13,864 nucleotides of DNA from JAJRRA01 sp048636595 (GTDB lineage Bacteria; Pseudomonadota; Gammaproteobacteria; Xanthomonadales; SZUA-36), in assembly GCA_048636595.1 (NCBI GenBank), contig JAIVWI010000073.1:1-13864 (forward strand), in the 5' to 3' direction. Positions 13,317-13,864 of this stretch are shown in pieces. The notes under the pieces were generated by a model, which was given only the letters and a program-made list of their open reading frames with translations, did not search any database and had not been told where the DNA came from. Every line of letters begins with the position of its first letter. Positions within the stretch are counted from its first letter, which is position 1. A program made the position numbers and the translations under genes.

Positions 13317-13864
13317 CTACTGGGCGCTACTGAGTGTCTCGCACAGTGATACATTGTCCAGCGTGATTCGCTGGATTGGTATCAGCCCATCCAGGTCCGC
13401 CGAACTGATGTGGAAGTCCACCGTGCCGCTGTTGCAGTCGCTGAACTCCACCACGATGGTGCCGTCACCGGTCGTTACCGGCACTGGCGGTGAAGCATTG
13501 AATATGCCTCCAGAGGTGTTATCCAGGTTTAACACCGCCCGGTTTCCGTGAATCTCACCCTGCGCGGTAAACCAGCGGTGCCCCGGCTCACCCAGCTCCG
13601 CTGGCACCGATTCGTCCGGCCGCTCGGTGTCGTAGGTAAACCACGACAGGAACATCAGTTGCGGCCCGGGAAGCACGTTGATGAAGAAACCCTGACCATT
13701 GGTCGCCGGGTTGAACCAGGCATCACTCAGCCCCGGGTTGATCGGGATCGGCTCATTGATCTGCTCGACCGTGATCTGCCCGGACACTTTGCAGTTGTTA
13801 TCCGTTTCCAGCTCGGTCGTATCGGCATCTACGCAACTGCCCACGTAATAGGTCCCTGGAGTCA
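13317..13864 (-). CDS. C-terminal end of a secreted CARDB plus W-F-N-P beta-domain protein, N-terminus beyond the right edge
   Basis: The frame is open from the right edge through 181 residues to a TAG at 13317-13319, so this is the end of a longer protein; an internal GTG at 13844 is not a convincing start. The first residues, TPGTYYVGSCVDAD...ETDNNC, match the closing strands of a CARDB (adhesion-related) domain. Then follows a beta-rich domain with DAWFNPATNGQGFFINVLPG, LSWFTYDTERP and GEPGHRWFTAQGE, ending in VEFSDCNSGTVDFHI and ITLDNVSLC. I recognise this domain as frequent at the C-termini of secreted proteins of marine and soil gammaproteobacteria; its function is not established to my knowledge. 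Conserved cysteines suggest an exported, oxidised protein. It resembles the domains around residues 213 and 363 of the giant Rhs protein. Confidence 0.78.
   Translation of the reverse strand, partial: TPGTYYVGSCVDADTTELETDNNCKVSGQITVEQINEPIPINPGLSDAWFNPATNGQGFFINVLPGPQLMFLSWFTYDTERPDESVPAELGEPGHRWFTAQGEIHGNRAVLNLDNTSGGIFNASPPVPVTTGDGTIVVEFSDCNSGTVDFHISSADLDGLIPIQRITLDNVSLCETLSSAQ

Noticed and set aside
1..13864. CRISPR array, tRNA, insertion sequence or integrase
   Set aside because: No regularly spaced direct repeats, no tRNA-like cloverleaf with CCA end and no transposase or recombinase motifs were seen on either strand.

Overview
The window looks like chromosomal DNA of a free-living Gram-negative bacterium. 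GC content is in the mid-50s by eye. I infer a gammaproteobacterium, possibly near the Lysobacterales / Wenzhouxiangella-type lineages, because the secreted domain at the right edge (a W-[FY]-[DN]-P-x-x-x-G-x-G beta domain behind a CARDB module) is one I associate with that group. This placement rests on protein style alone and is weak. I see no rRNA, tRNA, CRISPR array, integrase or transposase.

Left two thirds (1-9521, minus strand): one continuous reading frame runs off the left edge. It encodes at least 3,173 residues of a giant Rhs/SpvB/TcdB-type secreted protein. In order it has a possible cytoplasmic leader, a Sec-type hydrophobic segment, an adhesin-like set of beta-sandwich domains (FN3-like, W-Y-N-P beta domains, a DUF4082-like domain, two He_PIG Ig-like domains and a jelly-roll/MAM-like domain), an SpvB domain, seven FG-GAP/VCBS calcium-loop repeats, a TcdB-like middle region, a long series of YD (Rhs) repeats, and the Rhs core with its conserved end motif and PxxxxDPxG self-cleavage site. 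Only about 23 residues of the variable C-terminal tip are inside the window, so the toxin activity and any immunity gene lie beyond position 1.

Upstream of it (9522-9760) is a 239-base leader region with a perfect AGGAGG ribosome binding site, a candidate sigma-70 promoter, a GC-rich foldable stretch, and a candidate terminator for the preceding gene. That gene (9761-10756, minus) is a kinase of the aminoglycoside phosphotransferase fold, most like hydroxylysine kinase / homoserine-kinase-II relatives. Divergent from it is a signal-peptide-bearing class C-like serine beta-lactamase-family hydrolase (10944-12140, plus). It converges on a MobA-like nucleotidyltransferase (12203-13159, minus), and the two are separated by a strong 21-bp hairpin that can end transcription from both sides. 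The right edge holds the C-terminal end of another secreted protein (13317-13864, minus): a CARDB end followed by a beta domain that resembles domains in the N-terminal region of the giant Rhs protein.

The genes do not form an obvious single pathway. The likely themes are cell-surface or secreted proteins (the Rhs giant, the right-edge protein and the periplasmic hydrolase) with two cytoplasmic small-molecule enzymes between them. The most interesting object is the Rhs protein, because of its Sec-like N-terminus and adhesin-like mosaic, with no T6SS PAAR/VgrG element in view.
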